Below the pieces are notes generated by a model. That model was not told the origin of the DNA, ran no database searches, and was given only the letters and a program-made list of their open reading frames with translations. From positions 43,238,336 to 43,302,335 of the forward strand of contig CM048849.1 of NCBI GenBank assembly GCA_026545225.1: a DNA stretch of 64,000 nucleotides, in the 5' to 3' direction. Of the stretch, positions 49,376 through 60,740 are shown piece by piece (position 1 is the first letter of the stretch; every line of letters begins with the position of its first letter). The DNA comes from Cornus controversa. Its lineage: Eukaryota > Streptophyta > Magnoliopsida > Cornales > Cornaceae. The position numbers were made by a program, and so were the translations under genes.

Positions 49376-49499
49376 CCTGATTGACTGTCCTTGTATCAAA
49401 ATAGCAGTAATGCAAGGCTGTGTCACCCTCCAAATTCCTCATCGTCAGCATCTCCTTGGCAGTTCCAGCCCCGCTTTCAAGCTCCGTGTCCACAACAAC
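49376..49499 (-). pseudogene. Ankyrin-repeat scrap upstream of the ankyrin-PGG gene
   Basis: Reading from 49499 downward gives DTELESGAGTAKEMLTMRN followed by LEGDTALHYC, the start of a typical ACD6-family ankyrin repeat (EGDTALHEAVRNHH in relatives). The match then fails and a stop follows within about 20 codons. Two in-frame stops precede it. It is about 250 bp from the next intact ankyrin exon on the same strand, so it looks like a remnant of the first exon after an internal deletion. Confidence 0.65.
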
Positions 49500-49984
49500 T
49501 TATTAGGTATAATAAGACTCCTAGAAAAGCCTTAAACTTTACTTGAAGGTACATGAGACTGTTTCCATTCGGCTCCATTTAAATAAAATAGCCGCAGTGC
49601 ACGTTGTACACGACTGTGATGGTCGGGCGCATTTAATATTTGTTCCTGATTGTTGGGATGTTGTGGTTTCCATCGTGATAAGGATAAAGTGAGATGTCAA
49701 TTTCTTATTGGATGTATAGATTATATTCGTCACACCAACCACTAATGTTGGATAATACGTGAAATGACCGCTTAATTAATAGGTAAAACGGTAATTTTGT
49801 AGAGATATATCAACCCTGCAAGTTGCTGAGAAAGATGCCTTTACAGTATATGATTAATTGCTACGTACACCAAATGACATCACTGGTTACTCCATCCTCG
49901 AGCTCCGATCCTCGTATCGCTTCTTCTTGAATTTCTTTCACAAATATCGCCAAACTCATGTAATAATAATAGATTCCATTCTTT

Positions 49985-50275
49985 TGTGATTGATTGTGAA
50001 AAGAAAAATGTCTCGTTCGGAACAAATATTTTAAAATATATTTTAAATTTATGTGATCGGTGATATAGTAGTTAATTAATTTAAAAATAAACGTCAACAT
50101 GTATGTTAGATCATCGAAATTTTGTGTATGAGAGGAATTCTACTAATACTAACACTAACTTACCATTTAATTTTATCTCTTAAAATAATACGCTATGTCA
50201 CATGTCACATAAATTCGAGATATATTTTAAAATATTTATTCGAGACGAGTAGTATTACTCATGTGAAAAATAGTA
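49985..50275. mobile_element. Hairpin-type MITE
   Basis: Two arms are inverted: AATATTTTAAAATATATTTTAAATTTATGTGA at 50020-50053 region and TCACATAAATTCGAGATAT at about 50206 onward, with GTCTCGTTCGGAAC against TCGAGACGAG further out. Length and structure fit a foldback MITE. The ends and target duplication were not resolved. Confidence 0.5.
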
Positions 50276-50339
50276 TGATTAGTTATGATACGAATATATC
50301 ATATATAGTAGCTTTGTTATGGCCATCCTTATTGATGTG

Positions 50340-51122
50340 ATTATCTGACTTTATTGACTGGTTAAGTGCCAAAATTAATTAAGAGAATTTACGGAATAAA
50401 AGAGGATAATTAGAAAATTTTGATTTCATTCATAAATTCTCATGCAATGATGAAAATTTATATGAAAAAAAATACTAATTAGATGATATCCTAACATTTT
50501 CACGACCGACTTTATCAGTGTATGGTAGATAACTAATCATTGTAGGATATGTATTGCAATCAAAACAAAAATTCAAGTTTGACAATGTCATAATACAACA
50601 CTTAAGCTGCATATATTCATAATGTATAAGAATGTGATAAGATATTCGCACTCCACTATTATATTCTTGCCTTTTATTTGATTTTTTTTCCCAAGAAAAT
50701 GAAACAATCATCTCTTAAAAGTATACTTTTGGTCAGACTAAATTTTTTTGGGATAAAATGTGAAGTATGAGTATTTTTAAAGGACAACTTGTAATTTTCA
50801 TTTCTAAGGAAAGAAAGTGTAGTTAAAATGGTATAAAAGCATAGTACTACACACTATTTCCCTTTCTGCTAGTATTGTTTATAAATCAAAAATAAATGAG
50901 AAGAAAAAAGGTTTACCTGGTTTTTTGACCATTTCTTCTTAATACGAGTTTCTAATCTATGGAGCCATTTGTCAATTTTTTTGCTTAAGAATATTATTTT
51001 CAGAGTAAAAAAGTTAACCGACTTGCCCAATGTGAATTGAAGAAACCAATGTGCATTTAAGAAAAGAGATTATGTAATCATACTTGAAAATACTCATCTA
51101 CTAGCTAGTGAACATTAGTATC
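50340..51122. repeat. Diverged copy of a spacer segment also seen at 54150-54740 and 59630-60740
   Basis: 50430-50600 shares AATTAGATGAT, CCTAACATTT, CTTTATC and GTGTATGGTA in order with 54590-54730. 50700-51020 shares AAAGGACAA-TTGTAATTTT, ATTGTTTATAAAT, AACCATTTCTT and ATATGGAGC-type blocks with 60270-60700. The copies are well diverged and interrupted by different insertions. No gene seen. Confidence 0.65.
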
Positions 51123-52507
51123 AGGGTAAATATCAGTGACACCTCCTTAAGTTTGAACTTATTTCATGCGGAGAGAAGAGAAATTTCCTTATAACTATCA
51201 TAGAGACTCTAAGTGATATTTTCGTCTCTAACACCGTTAGTTTAGATGTGAAATGTCTAATATACCCCCACATTTTTTTTATAGAATATAATTAAAAATA
51301 TTAATTTTGTGAAAAAACCCAACTACTCTTATCATCAGTATTCTCTCTCCCCAATCCTCAAACACTGTCATCACTCCCCAATCCTTAAACACCATCATCA
51401 AACCCACTGTCGTACGCCACCCAAAACCACATCCATAAAGCCACAAATCCATCGATTGAAATACAAGAAAATTTATGGTTAATTCAAGAATTGATGAGTG
51501 GACTCGCCGATGATAAGAAGCAAAGTGTCGCCGGCGAATACAGTACAGTTACAACGGTCAAAATTGAATGAAAATTCTGTCATGGGCTTTGACAGCGGAG
51601 TTGGTGGTTGTCGGAAGAGACCTAGATGGTGAAGAAGGTGATTGATTGTGGACGACATGGCTATGGTTGCTCACTGCATGGGTCGCGGTGGAGCTCACAG
51701 TGATGATGAAAACTATCATACTACTGGGTCTTCGTCGTGGATGGGTGGAGTGCAGTGGAATTCACAAAGACAATGGTTGAAAATACTTGGCACTGGATTA
51801 GAGCACACAAATGGTGGAAATGGGTCTTGAATGGAGAATGGCAATTGTTTCGGTAGTCACCGGTTTAGAGATGTTAGAAATGGGTTTTCTCGCTAACGAC
51901 TGTGCATGGGAAGTTGGCAACGGTGGAGGTTCGTCAAAATGGTGCGGCGGCAAAAGGTGGAGACGGTGGTGGATGTTCAGGTGAAAATGATGACGACGAC
52001 AATGAATTTTTAATTAAGATTATAGTGGCATTGGGTGAGCATATGGTGGTGTTGCTCGGTCGTAGTGGGTCTTGCATGGAGAAATGACAGAGGGCTTCAT
52101 AAGTGATGGAAGATAGAGCTTCGATGGTTATTTTCTAGAGGACCCAGAATGTGGTTGGCTGTAATGGGTCTTCTCCGATGGTTACACGGCAGAGGAGATG
52201 GATAATTTATTTCTAAACAGAAATAAAGGAGAAAGAATGAGAAAGAAAATAGAGAGAGGGGAGAGAGAAAAAGAAAGTATAGTTATAAGAAAAGGGGTAC
52301 TTAGGTAATTTATTACCTCATGGAAAAGGTCAAAGGATATCAATATCTTTTTACATGGTGTCAGATGGGTCAGACCTGCCTATACACAGTTTGGGATCTC
52401 TCTGATAGACAGAACAAAACATTTGGGTTTAAGCTGTCACTAAAAACAAACTTTCTCTCTGTGTGAAATAAGTTCAAATCTCAAGGGGTGTCAGTGATAT
52501 TTACCCT
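51123..52507. mobile_element. 1.39-kb long-TIR non-autonomous transposon with G-rich interior
   Basis: The left end AGGGTAAATATCAGTGACACC and the reverse complement of the right end AGGGTAAATATCACTGACACC begin imperfect inverted repeats of about 58 bp, continuing through TTTGAACTTATTTCA. TTAGTA occurs at both flanks but offset, so the target duplication is unclear. The interior (51330-52200) is much more GC-rich than its surroundings and has no intact gene. It may derive from captured host sequence. A related end lies at 31050-31110. Confidence 0.78.
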
Positions 52508-53760
52508 TAGTACAAACATAAGATTGACTTGGTATTCTCTCACACATAAGCACATTGGTTTAGTAGGTAAATCATACACGCACATAACATTTGTACTATT
52601 AGAAATTCGAAGCCTCAAACTTCTATTTGGAAGGAATAGGAGATACCACTTGAGTTAAGTCCTTTATGGTCATAGATATTCAATTGCAAGAATCTGGGAG
52701 ATTTGTGACTAACATTTGATTCTTTCACAGGTACAGAGTGGCTCGTGAAATCCTTTAACACTTGACAGACAATTGAATCCTTGAACACCATCTCTTCCTC
52801 ATCCGGTTTTGTTCCTAATAGATCAAACCTCGCCGTCCATCACCTTGTCCTGATAATTATAATTATAATTATAATTGAGTCCCCAGGTTGGCCCATGCAA
52901 GTGCCACTTGAGGTGACTTGATTGTTATTGGAATGAGTTGGATCTTGAAATTCCTCAGGAGAGCCCATGCAAGTGTTCGACCAAATCACACTTAAAGCAG
53001 TATGATTGTGTCCTTAAATAGATTGACAAAATCCTAATTGGCTTTTTTTGGAACAGTATAAGCATGAAGACTGTAGGGCACAAAGTTGCTTAACAAGCTG
53101 TGTAAGCCTAAAGAGGTTGGAAGCCCAAAGAAGTCCTTAAATAGATTGAAAAAATCCTAATTGGATTTTTTTGGAACGATATAGGCATGAAGAGTGCAAG
53201 GCACATAGTGGCTTAACAAGCTGTGTAAAGCCTAAAGAGGTTGGAGGACTTTGATTCTAGAATATTAAGGCCCTTAATTGAGCCTATATGCAAAAAAAGA
53301 TATGGAATATTTTCTACAACACAGACCAATATCGCCAGAATGGGTGAATTCTAGGCAGAATCAAATCTAAAGAAATAGCCACCATTAATACCAATGATTG
53401 TTTCCAAGAGCCCAAGGTGAGACCAGATTGTACAGGGTATCAAAAAAGTGGTTTTCACCCCGGAAATCCAAACCTTCATGTGCGACAACATTTGGGGGAG
53501 AAATACAAAGTTGGTTAATGATGGTAGAGGGAGGAAGGAAATCAAAGTTCATTATAAAAGTGGTTTGGGAAGATAGGATGTGGTTGGAATAGAGGGGCAT
53601 GGGATAGAGACTGGTTGGAAAGTAGAGGAGAAAGAAGTGAAAGAGGGAAGGGAAAAAGGTGGGTTATTAATGTTGAGGGCATTGGAAGAGAATGGGATGA
53701 TGAGAGGAGGGTGCAAGAGGGAGGGGGGGGGGGGTGGAAGAGCTTTGCTCTCCATTTTTT
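52508..53760 (+). mobile_element. LINE (L1-type) reverse-transcriptase C-terminal relics
   Basis: In the + frames around 53025-53330, fragments such as KILIGFFWNDIGMK and AVxxLKRLEDFDSRIL, with frame changes between, follow the FFWGG...KPKxxGGLG pattern of the region after the reverse transcriptase in plant L1 elements. A 123-bp segment is tandemly repeated here (AAATAGATTGA at 53017 and 53140). A SINE-like piece lies at 52588-52668. 53590-53745 is purine-rich with a G run. No intact gene. Confidence 0.5.
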
Positions 53761-54149
53761 TATTTTTTATTTTGCTTCTAGCAACATGATTTTCCTTTAG
53801 ATAGTTTCATCCTTGAAATCATATAAAATGACACAGTTCTAGAAAGTGAGTTATGTTGTTCTTCGTGTGTTACGTATTTTATTTTGCGTCAAACAAAGAT
53901 GAGGTACAAATTGGCGCAAAAAAAAAGAGAAAAAAAACCATATATCAGGCGCTTCCAAACCATCAGACAAACTTTTATTTTCGGGATCTTCTTATACACT
54001 GCCGGACAAAACAATTATTTCTGGTGGTATTTTAGAACCACCGGTATTATTAAACTTCACCGGCACTTTTAACTAAACCGCAGTAAGTTTTTAAATCTCT
54101 GGCACTTCCTAAAACCGCTCGTAGTAATAAACTGCCAGTGTATACTAAA

Positions 54150-54760
54150 ATTCTTGTAGTTTATTTTTTTATTATAAAAATTTCTAGTTTAATATAAAAA
54201 ATGCAGTACTAAAGGTTCCTTCATTTCTTTACATGATAAATTTAAAATCCTTAGCCCCATCCCTCCTCTTTAGGTATGGGTTAATTGACCCATTAGTTGA
54301 GGGCGCGTATATGCATAAAATATAAAAGTCAAATAAAAGAGTAATGATATGCATAGTGAAAGTTATCACCAAATTGAAAAAGTGAATTACTCTCATCTTT
54401 AGATAGTGTAAGTGAGACATACACTTTCACAATCCAATCGATGGACACCATGTTCACTATACATTCGATGATAACTTTTCACTTTACAAATCATTATCGT
54501 AAATAAAATCACATCTGAAGGTACATATATAGACATTTACTAAAGATCCTTTTTAGTCATTTGATTTTTCTTTCATGTATTTTCATGCAACGACAAAATT
54601 AATAAGAAATTGATACGAAAAACTACAAATTAGATGATTACCTAACATTTCCGCTACTAACTTTATCGGTGTATGGTAAATACTTCGGCAGTCACATTGT
54701 GAGATATTTATTGTAATCAAAAATGAAAATTCAGGGTAAAATTCCAATTAACTTACAACT
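54150..54760. repeat. Diverged spacer-segment copy (partner 59630-60060), carrying a MITE
   Basis: ATTTCTAGTTTAAT, CCTTCATTTCTT, CATCCCTCCTCTTTAGG, TATATGCATAA and CATCTGAAGGTACATATATA occur in the same order at 59640-60030. The MITE at 54339-54500 is absent from the partner, and the MITE at 59694-59880 is absent here. Confidence 0.85.
54339..54500. mobile_element. 162-bp MITE with 8-bp target duplication
   Basis: AAATAAAA flanks the element at 54331-54338 and 54501-54508. The partner segment reads GTCAATAAAACCACTC at about 59998, uninterrupted. The inverted ends are AATGATATGCATAGTGAAAGT and, complemented, AATGATTTGTAAAGTGAAAAG. An 8-bp duplication fits an hAT-type origin. Confidence 0.85.
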
Positions 54761-55197
54761 ATGAGAAAATTACATGAAATCAAGACATTAACTAAGCAGT
54801 TTCAATGAATAAGTGAAAGGTTCTGAAACCTGTTTGTATATACAAGATGAGAACCTTTATAATTCAAAGAACATCTCACGCCATTAAGTAGGCTAGTGTT
54901 AGCCCTTTAGCATTCTGCCCTATGGTAATCTATGTCATGGGCGCGCCATGGCATGGCCCTTGATAGCATTTGTGGGCGTGGAGGGTTGTCCGCATGCCAC
55001 ATCGTGCAACAGTGACATCCTTGTAAATATAGTAAAAATCAAAGTTGGGAGATTCGAATTGAAAAAAATACTGGAGTATCCTAAAGTTATTTGAAACACG
55101 CTTCTCAGACATAGGTGATGTTTATTGTTGTCATAGTAACTTTCCGTTTTGCATATATAGGGGGGTATGGGTACTCTCATTCCCACCCCCCGGCACT

Positions 55198-55505
55198 TGT
55201 AACGACCCGAATAAATTTGACCGATTCCGAGCGATTTTGGACCAGATTAAATTTTTTCGATTTAATTATATTTCGAAAAGGTGTGGATATATATGTTTCC
55301 ATATAAGTGGAAGATGTATATATATATATATTTATATTTATATTTATATTTATATTTAATTATAAATATATGGTGGTGCATGTGTATAATAAATACATGT
55401 TTGTGTATTGGATTTATGAGGAGTAAAATGCATGGGAATACATGTATTGTGTAATATGTTATATATATATAATATATATAACCATGTGGGTGAGAGTGTG
55501 TGATG
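55198..55505. mobile_element. Possible LTR start (TGTAACGACCC) and AT-rich body
   Basis: TGTAACGACCCGAATAAATT at 55198 resembles the first bases of many plant Ty3-type LTRs. No matching second copy, primer site or terminal CA partner was found. The following 300 bp contain a TTATATTTA-type repeat at 55317-55360. The call is weak. Confidence 0.25.
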
Positions 55506-56127
55506 CTACAAAGCACGGATACTCCAAAAGTAGTGTCGTGGCCGTATCGGACACGTATCCGATACGGATATGACTAGGATACGGCCGGATACGTGTCCGA
55601 TACGGCTAAGAAGTATCCTATTTTTTTATATTTTTTATTTAATATCGGATACGGCTAGGATACACGGGTGATACGGCCAGGATACGCGGGATATGCCAGG
55701 ATACGTTTAGGATACGTTTGGGATAAGGCAGAGATACTTTTCGGGACAAATTTGTAATTTTTTGTTCTATAAAATGGGGTTAAAATTGTAATATTAAAAA
55801 TTTTATAGATAAGAAAATAAGGCTCATTTTATAATAAAACAAAAATATTTTTAAAACCCTCGAGTAAGTGAGTCATTATAAAAAATATTAGAAAAGATAG
55901 TGAATTTCTAGATTTTAACTTCTTATATTTTGTATAATTACTTTAACTATATTTATTATATGGTTGAAGAATAAAAATTAATATTTTATGTATAATATTA
56001 TATTTTTATTTATTTATTTATTTGACATATCCTTGCCGTGTCCGTATCCTATTTTTTGAGATTTGCTGTATCGCCGTATCCCTATCGTGTCGTATCCGTA
56101 TTCCGTGTCCGTATCCGTTCTTCCTAG
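55506..56127. mobile_element. CGTATCC/GGATACG-rich non-autonomous DNA transposon, copy 2
   Basis: The ends are CTACAAAGCACGG and (reverse complement) CTAGGAAGAACGG. The 8-bp direct repeat GTGTGATG flanks them (55498-55505, 56128-56135). Both subterminal zones are dense in GATACG and CGTATCC units pointing in opposite directions, around a 300-bp AT-rich core. Same family as 20460-21239, but here the units read GGATACG where the other copy has GGACACGG. Confidence 0.82.
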
Positions 56128-56169
56128 GTGTGATGTTATGTGTATTCAAAATAAAAGGAGGAGAAAGAC

Positions 56170-57120
56170 CCACGTGGGTCAGCCGGTTGAAAAAGAAAAG
56201 AAAGAAAAGAAGAGAAGAAAGAAAGAAAGAAAAGAGAAGAGAAAAGAAAAGAGGAAAAAGGAAAAAGAGAGAGAAACCGAGAAGGAGAAAGAGGGTTTCT
56301 AGAGAGAGAGAGTTTCAGCCGAGAGAAACTGAGAGAGAGAAAGAAGGGACCGAGAGAGAGAAAGGTGGAGACTCGGTTGAGTGGCCGTGTGGGTGACGCG
56401 ACAGGTGGAGGTTTCAGTAGGTGGGTTCTGCGGTGGTGGCCGGTGATTTCGGCTGCCCGAGATGGTGTTCCGGCGAAGGGGCGATGGGTTCAGTGGTGGT
56501 TGAACGGTGGGCAGCCATGGCTGCCATGGTTGAGCTTGGTGAAGGTGCAACCGAAGGTGGGTCTTCCATGGGCTCGGTTCACAGTGGCTTCGGATGGTGG
56601 TGTGGCTGTTTTGGCAACCATAGTTCCAGCTTGGTGGGTCTTCTTGGTGGTTGGTTTATGGGCTTCTCTTGTGGCCGTGAGTTGCAAGTGTGGTGGTTGG
56701 GTTTGCTTAGTGGGTCTTTGTGATGGAAGATGACCGGAGGAGTGAGCTGGGTTCTCCGACGGTGGGTCTATTATGACCATGGTGGTGACTGGTTTTAAGG
56801 ACTGTGTGGGTTCGCACGGCTGGGTTTTTGGATGGTTCCGGCGAGCTTCGGATGGTCCGACGATGGCTCCACATGGCTGTTGGATAGCCTGTTTTAGTAG
56901 TCATTGGAGGTTGGTTTAGGCTTGCATGGGGTCGGCCATGGTGGAGGCTCAGCTGATGGTGAGTTTGGTAACTTGCAGGTTCGTTTTGAGCAGACTGTAG
57001 TGGCTGGTTTGGGGTTCGAATTTTGGCCAGAAATGGGTTCTTGTGTTGGGTATTAGTTGTTTCAATTTGAAGATGAAAATGGGTTTAGTTCAGGCTGATG
57101 GCTGATGGTGTTTGGCAAGA
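56170..57120. other. Purine-rich tract and GC-rich block without an assignable gene
   Basis: 56180-56370 is almost pure A/G (GAAAGAAAAG and GAGAGAGA). 56380-57060 is rich in GTGG/GGTGG, with long open frames on both strands caused by composition. The amino acids show no domain. It resembles the interior of the long-TIR elements nearby and may be retroelement leader or captured sequence. Confidence 0.4.
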
Positions 57121-57541
57121 AAAGTGATGAGATATATATACATATATACGTGTATATGTATATATATGAAAGTTTAATCTAGGCTGCCAAGTTAGGTAAT
57201 TAAGTGATGTTGGGTTGAATTAAAACGATGGAATTTGTTTGGATTTGGACCTACATAATGAAGTGGGCTGCATAAATTAAATTGGGCCTATACTCTGAAT
57301 TGGGTTGAATATCCAGACCTAACGAAAATAAAGGAGACCCAATTGATAGTGGCTACACTTATAGCAACAGTAACCTGATTTTTTTATTTTAGCACCTGAC
57401 GTGACAATTTCCTCCACTTCGACGGGTTTCCGTCCCGCTCCGCCCCTAATGGAGGGAATTTGATCCGCCCATAATAGGAGTAGGGGCGGGTATGATTTTG
57501 TTAAAAAAATTCGCCTAGTACCCACCCCGTCTCGATTATAT

Positions 57542-57572
<31 letters not shown>

Positions 57573-57590
57573 GTGACATAATTGTATAAA

Positions 57591-58541
57591 GGGATAATTA
57601 CACTTACCTCCCTTCTAGTTTGGTTTTATAACACTTACCTCCCCTGTGTTTTGGAATATAACACTTACCTCCCTCTAGTTTGCACATTGGTAACAAATAC
57701 CCCCTTTTGTCAATCAAACTAACGGTTATTGCTAATATCATCAAAATTTAATCTTAAAAGGATAATTATACCCCACTATGAGCCACCATTTGGAGCAGAC
57801 CCACTTCGGACCTTCAACCATAGCAACATCACCTCCAGAAGAGCCACCACCCACCACCTGCACCATCAACAATCACCATTGAAACCACTGCCGAGAAGAC
57901 CCAGCTCTAGCCAAACCACTAACCACTACCATCCCAATGCCAAAGTTGCGATTGAAGCCAAGACTCACCACCTCCACTGCCGCACCTAGAAGACTTATAT
58001 CTCCACTGCCGTCATCACATCGGCCAAAAAGGCCCAATGTCAATCAGACCTACCAAACCACCAACTCCACCACCATTATTTAAGCAACACCCAAACAGTT
58101 GTGTAAACCCATTTCCCCCACTATGAGCCACCACTGTGAGCAGACCCACTTCAGACCTTCAACCGTAGCGACATCACCTCTAGCTGAGCCGCCACCCAAC
58201 TCCATCTCCACTATGCTTCACCACCTACGCCATCAACACTCACCATTAAAACCATTGCTGAGAAGACCCAGCTCCGGCCAAACCACTAGCCACTACTATC
58301 CCAATGTTGGAGTTGTCATTGAAATCGAGACCCGCCAACTTCAGTTGCAACATTTTTGAGGGTATAATTGTCTTTTTAAGATTAAATTTTGATGATATTA
58401 GCAATAACGGTTAGTTTGATTGACAAAAGGGGGTATTTGTTACCAATGTGCAAACTAGAGGGGGGTAAGTGTTATATTCCAAAACACAGGGGGGTAAGTG
58501 TTATAAAACCAAACTAGAAGGGAGGTAAGTGTAATTATCTC
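57591..58541. mobile_element. 951-bp Mutator-like foldback element with perfect 9-bp target duplication
   Basis: TTGTATAAA flanks it (57582-57590, 58542-58550). Arms of about 175 bp are nearly perfect inverted repeats: GATAATTACACTTACCTCCC at the left and its complement at the right, through AACGGTTATTGCTAATATCA. Within each arm ACACTTACCTCCC is repeated three times. Between the arms lie two direct copies of a 345-bp C-rich unit (CACTATGAGCCACCA at 57774 and 58119). No transposase. Confidence 0.93.
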
Positions 58542-59099
58542 TTGTATAAAATGTGACATTTCTTTTATTATTATATTACTTATATAAATATAGTAAACTA
58601 GATATATGGCAGCCACTAGGTTACCTTGTTCTGCTCTATTTCTTTCTGTATCTTATGGCTAAAAGAGAACTCTCTCTATCTTGTGTACATAATAGATCTA
58701 TAATAAAAAAAATTCTTGAAGACCAAAACCGTTTCTATCTCCATCTACATATTACGTATGTTTGTGTCATTTTCTTTGGTCTTATATATTGGGGTTTTGA
58801 CTGTAGGAGTGTTGTATCATCGTTTGGGTACATTTAGCCCAAACATCGAATTCAAAGCAAATAAAGCAAAGGATTTAAGATTTTTGTTATTCATCTCTTT
58901 CTCTAAATGGGCGGTGGTGGTATGCTTACTACAAACCCGTTAGGGTTCTTAATGAGAGATGGATTAAGTATTTTCTTGATGGGGCAGGGTAGGGTTTTGG
59001 CATACCCGTCCCGTTGCCATCCCTAAGAAAGGCTCTAAAAATACTATTGAGCTCATTAACGACCTTCATGGGTAGGATGAAAATGCTAGACCAATAAAG

Positions 59100-59460
59100 T
59101 TGAGTTGAGACAAGAACAGATTTTGAGGTCCAGTGGCTAATCTTTGATCAAATTTTCTCAATAAGGGGCCTGCAATCAACTGCCTTGAGACCAGTAGATA
59201 TGAGAGGCACTCCTTGGTATTTGATAGGCAGATAACTCATTTCAATCCCTAGGAAAGATGAAATTTGCAGCTTGGTGGAAAGGTCCATACCCGAAAGAAA
59301 AACTGAACTTTTAGTAAGGTTGATGGTTAACCCAGACATGTATGGATGAGAAGTGGTCCATGGATGTTTTCAGAATGGAACTAGATGCAATGTCCCCATG
59401 GCATAAAAGTATAAGTCATCTGCAAATGACTTTAGCTATAACAAAGACATAGGAAATAAT
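59100..59460 (-). mobile_element. LINE (L1-type) reverse-transcriptase fragment
   Basis: On the minus strand FADDL (about 59430) is followed, after small disruptions, by SGLTINLTKSSVFLSG, then FLGIEMSYLPIKYQGVPL and LKAVDCRPLIEKI. This is the order found in plant L1 reverse transcriptases after the catalytic FADD. The frame is broken (a stop before the SGLTINL block), so it is a dead relic. A LINE-3'-like poly(T)-start piece lies at 60292-60480. Confidence 0.8.
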
Positions 59461-59629
59461 TATAAAAATCCGTCAATGTGCTTCTACAATGGAAAAATAG
59501 TATTCATGTCACCGATCCAAAAACATAGGAAAAAGAAAAAAAAAATATTGTTGAATTGAGTTAAGTTCAATCAAATTGCTAGAACACCATTTCTCTGTTC
59601 TTTTTATCCAATCCAAATAGGATTTCATT

Positions 59630-60740
59630 TTTTATATTAAAATTTCTAGTTTAATGCTAAAATTGGCAGTGCTAGAACTTCTTCATTTCTTATGGACAAT
59701 GCTTGAGTCTTGTCCCAGCAGAACCAACATGGTTCTCCCCTGCTGACATGGATCACTAAAATTTAGACACCGTGTGAGACTAAATTTTTTTAGTTTTAAA
59801 TAGGTGTGTAAATTATAGTGCACCAAATCAGCAGGAGGGAGGACATTGTTTGTTCTGCTCTGCAAGACCAAGCATTGTCCTTTCTTTATATGATATGTTA
59901 AGAATCCTTAGCCATCCCTCCTCTTTAGGCACGTTAATTGGCCTATAAGTTGAGCAGAGTATTCAATATATATATGCATAACATGTATATAAAAGGTCAA
60001 TAAAACCACTCATCTGAAGGTACATATATATATACACACATTTAAAATAATTTGGTGTGTTGCATGAACCTCTATTAATGTCTCTAAAATCAGAAGGTAA
60101 TGGTTGATTAAATCCATGAATACATCTGCACGACTATTGAAGAATGAGATATGAAATTCACGCTTCACTTTTGTACTTTGCACTACACTTTAATTTTAAT
60201 AAATAAAGTGACAATAATCTCTCAAGAGTAGGATGTGAGAGTACTTTATAAAAGAATGTGAAGGGTGAGTGTTTTCAAAGGACAATTTGTAATTTTTTTT
60301 TGGAAAGGTAAATTGATATATTGATATATGTACAAACCCATAAATGAGATATTTCGGCCTAATGCGAGGGCCCAAAAAAAAAAAAAAAAAAAACATTAGG
60401 CACATAGGCCCACAAATCAAATAAATAACAATGACATAAAGTCCAACCCACATAGAGGAACAATCCATCTTACATACGGTGGATCCTTTCTAAGAAAGCA
60501 ACATAAATTCAAGTGTGCAAACTCAGAGTATACATTATTCCCTTTTAGCTAAAGATTATTTATAAATTTTAAATATTTTACAACCCATTAAGTCCATGAA
60601 ATGAGAAGAAGAAAAGGTGTACGTGTGATATTTGGATTTTAACCATTTCTTTTGAATATGAGTTCCTAATATATGGAGCGATTTGTCAAATTTTTCTTAG
60701 GAATATTAATTGCTTTAGACTAAAAAATTTAACCTACTTT
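59630..60740. repeat. Third diverged spacer-segment copy
   Basis: 59640-60060 parallels 54150-54560, and 60160-60740 parallels 50680-51060, with blocks in the same order. The copy is interrupted by a 187-bp MITE (59694-59880) and by a piece at about 60292-60480 with a long poly(A) (60374-60393). No gene seen. Confidence 0.7.
59694..59880. mobile_element. 187-bp MITE starting GGACAATGCTTG
   Basis: The left end GGACAATGCTTGAGTCTTG and the complemented right end GGACAATGCTTGGTCTTGC form an inverted repeat that continues, with indels, for about 70 bp (CTGCTGA, ATTTA-ACACC). The flanks TTTCTTAT and TTTCTTTAT are near-identical. The partner segment has a single TTTCTTTACAT there. Confidence 0.82.

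Noticed and set aside
56022-56396. 124-codon Lys/Arg/Glu-rich frame
   Set aside because: Translation of a pure GA-rich tract next to a transposon end; low-complexity artefact.
56299-56904. Several overlapping long frames on both strands
   Set aside because: Caused by GTGG/CCAC composition; no domain, no start or splice context.
57729-58359. Two 86-codon frames rich in Pro/His/Thr
   Set aside because: They are the two copies of the 345-bp internal repeat of the foldback element, not genes.
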